Assembly: GCF_014851565.1 (NCBI RefSeq) | Contig: NZ_JACVAA010000003.1 | Span: 186,001 to 250,000 of the forward strand | Direction of reading: 5' to 3' | Source: Pseudomonas sp. PDM15 | GTDB lineage: Bacteria; Pseudomonadota; Gammaproteobacteria; Pseudomonadales; Pseudomonadaceae | Length of the DNA: 64,000 nucleotides | Shown: piece by piece, positions 63,950 through 64,000 of the stretch | Layout of the letters: each line of letters starts with the position of its first letter | Position numbering within the stretch: position 1 is the first letter of the stretch | Position numbers and translations under genes: made by a program | Notes under the pieces: model-generated | What the model saw: only the letters and a program-made list of their open reading frames with translations | The model's database searches: none | What the model was told of the DNA's origin: nothing

Positions 63950-64000
63950 AGGTGAATCTCCACAGCCAAGGGGGCATGGTCGGAAAGGTGGGACCAGGGT
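63946..64000 (-). CDS. ybhP: YbhP-like endonuclease/exonuclease/phosphatase family protein, C-terminal end only
   Basis: The last 17 codons before the window edge read WSHLSDHAPLAVEIHL then TGA. SDHAPL is the terminal catalytic motif of the endonuclease/exonuclease/phosphatase fold. The TGA overlaps the clsB ATG (ATGA). The rest lies outside the window. Confidence 0.75.
   Translation of the reverse strand, partial: PWSHLSDHAPLAVEIHL

Noticed and set aside
1-64000. rRNA, tRNA or tmRNA genes
   Set aside because: No stretch with tRNA-like TTCGAAT/CCA ends or conserved rRNA sequence was noticed; a tRNAscan-SE run would be needed to exclude an isolated tRNA.

Overview
The window is GC-rich, densely packed chromosome from a gamma-proteobacterium, almost certainly a Pseudomonas. 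This rests on its gene sets: MuxABC-OpmB, a Wsp-like chemosensory operon, a CIO-type bd oxidase, katE/glgP/Ku/LigD grouped together, and ybhP-clsB-ybhN. Species-level assignment is not possible from the sequence alone.

Layout. 0-3 kb: two acyl-CoA dehydrogenases around a LysR regulator. 3-8 kb: a TerC-family membrane protein with a structured leader, a phosphate-binding/OmpA fusion behind a clear Pho box, xthA, a GNAT enzyme and tpx. 8-17 kb: the four-gene RND efflux operon muxA-muxB-muxC-opmB with 4-bp stop/start overlaps. 17-19.8 kb: an NTF2-like secreted protein, a GST, and a LysR/PACE-transporter divergent pair. 19.9-31 kb: a seven-gene chemosensory operon (CheW, CheR-TPR, CheW, MCP, CheA-REC, CheB, output protein) resembling Wsp. 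Its gene order differs from Wsp, and the final gene is a 1192-residue REC-GAF-PAS-LOV-GGDEF-EAL-REC protein instead of a plain WspR cyclase. 31-43.6 kb: a cation/proton antiporter, a GH13 enzyme, an LLM flavin oxidoreductase, cioAB with accessory genes, an alpha/beta hydrolase, a DUF3182 protein and glgP. 45.4-56.5 kb: katE, Ku, LigD (bacterial NHEJ), short-chain dehydrogenases and small accessory proteins.

Two AT-richer clusters carry integron gene cassettes, at 43.7-45.3 kb and 57.7-61.5 kb (low-GC sequence without recognisable attC sites continues left to about 56.5 kb). All cassette genes read on the minus strand. In the right-hand cluster six well-preserved attC sites of about 75-90 bp and at least two decayed ones separate short unknown genes. 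One cassette has no convincing ORF but strong hairpins, and two contain broken genes. No integron integrase is visible, so these look like attC clusters lacking an integrase (CALIN). The right cluster ends at a GTTAGGT core next to an attI-like sequence and a large palindrome, directly beside the ybhN-clsB-ybhP operon that closes the window.

The most interesting items are the chemosensory operon whose output protein has a LOV-type photosensor sequence with Gln replaced by Leu, the integrase-less cassette clusters, and a candidate riboregulator ahead of the TerC gene.
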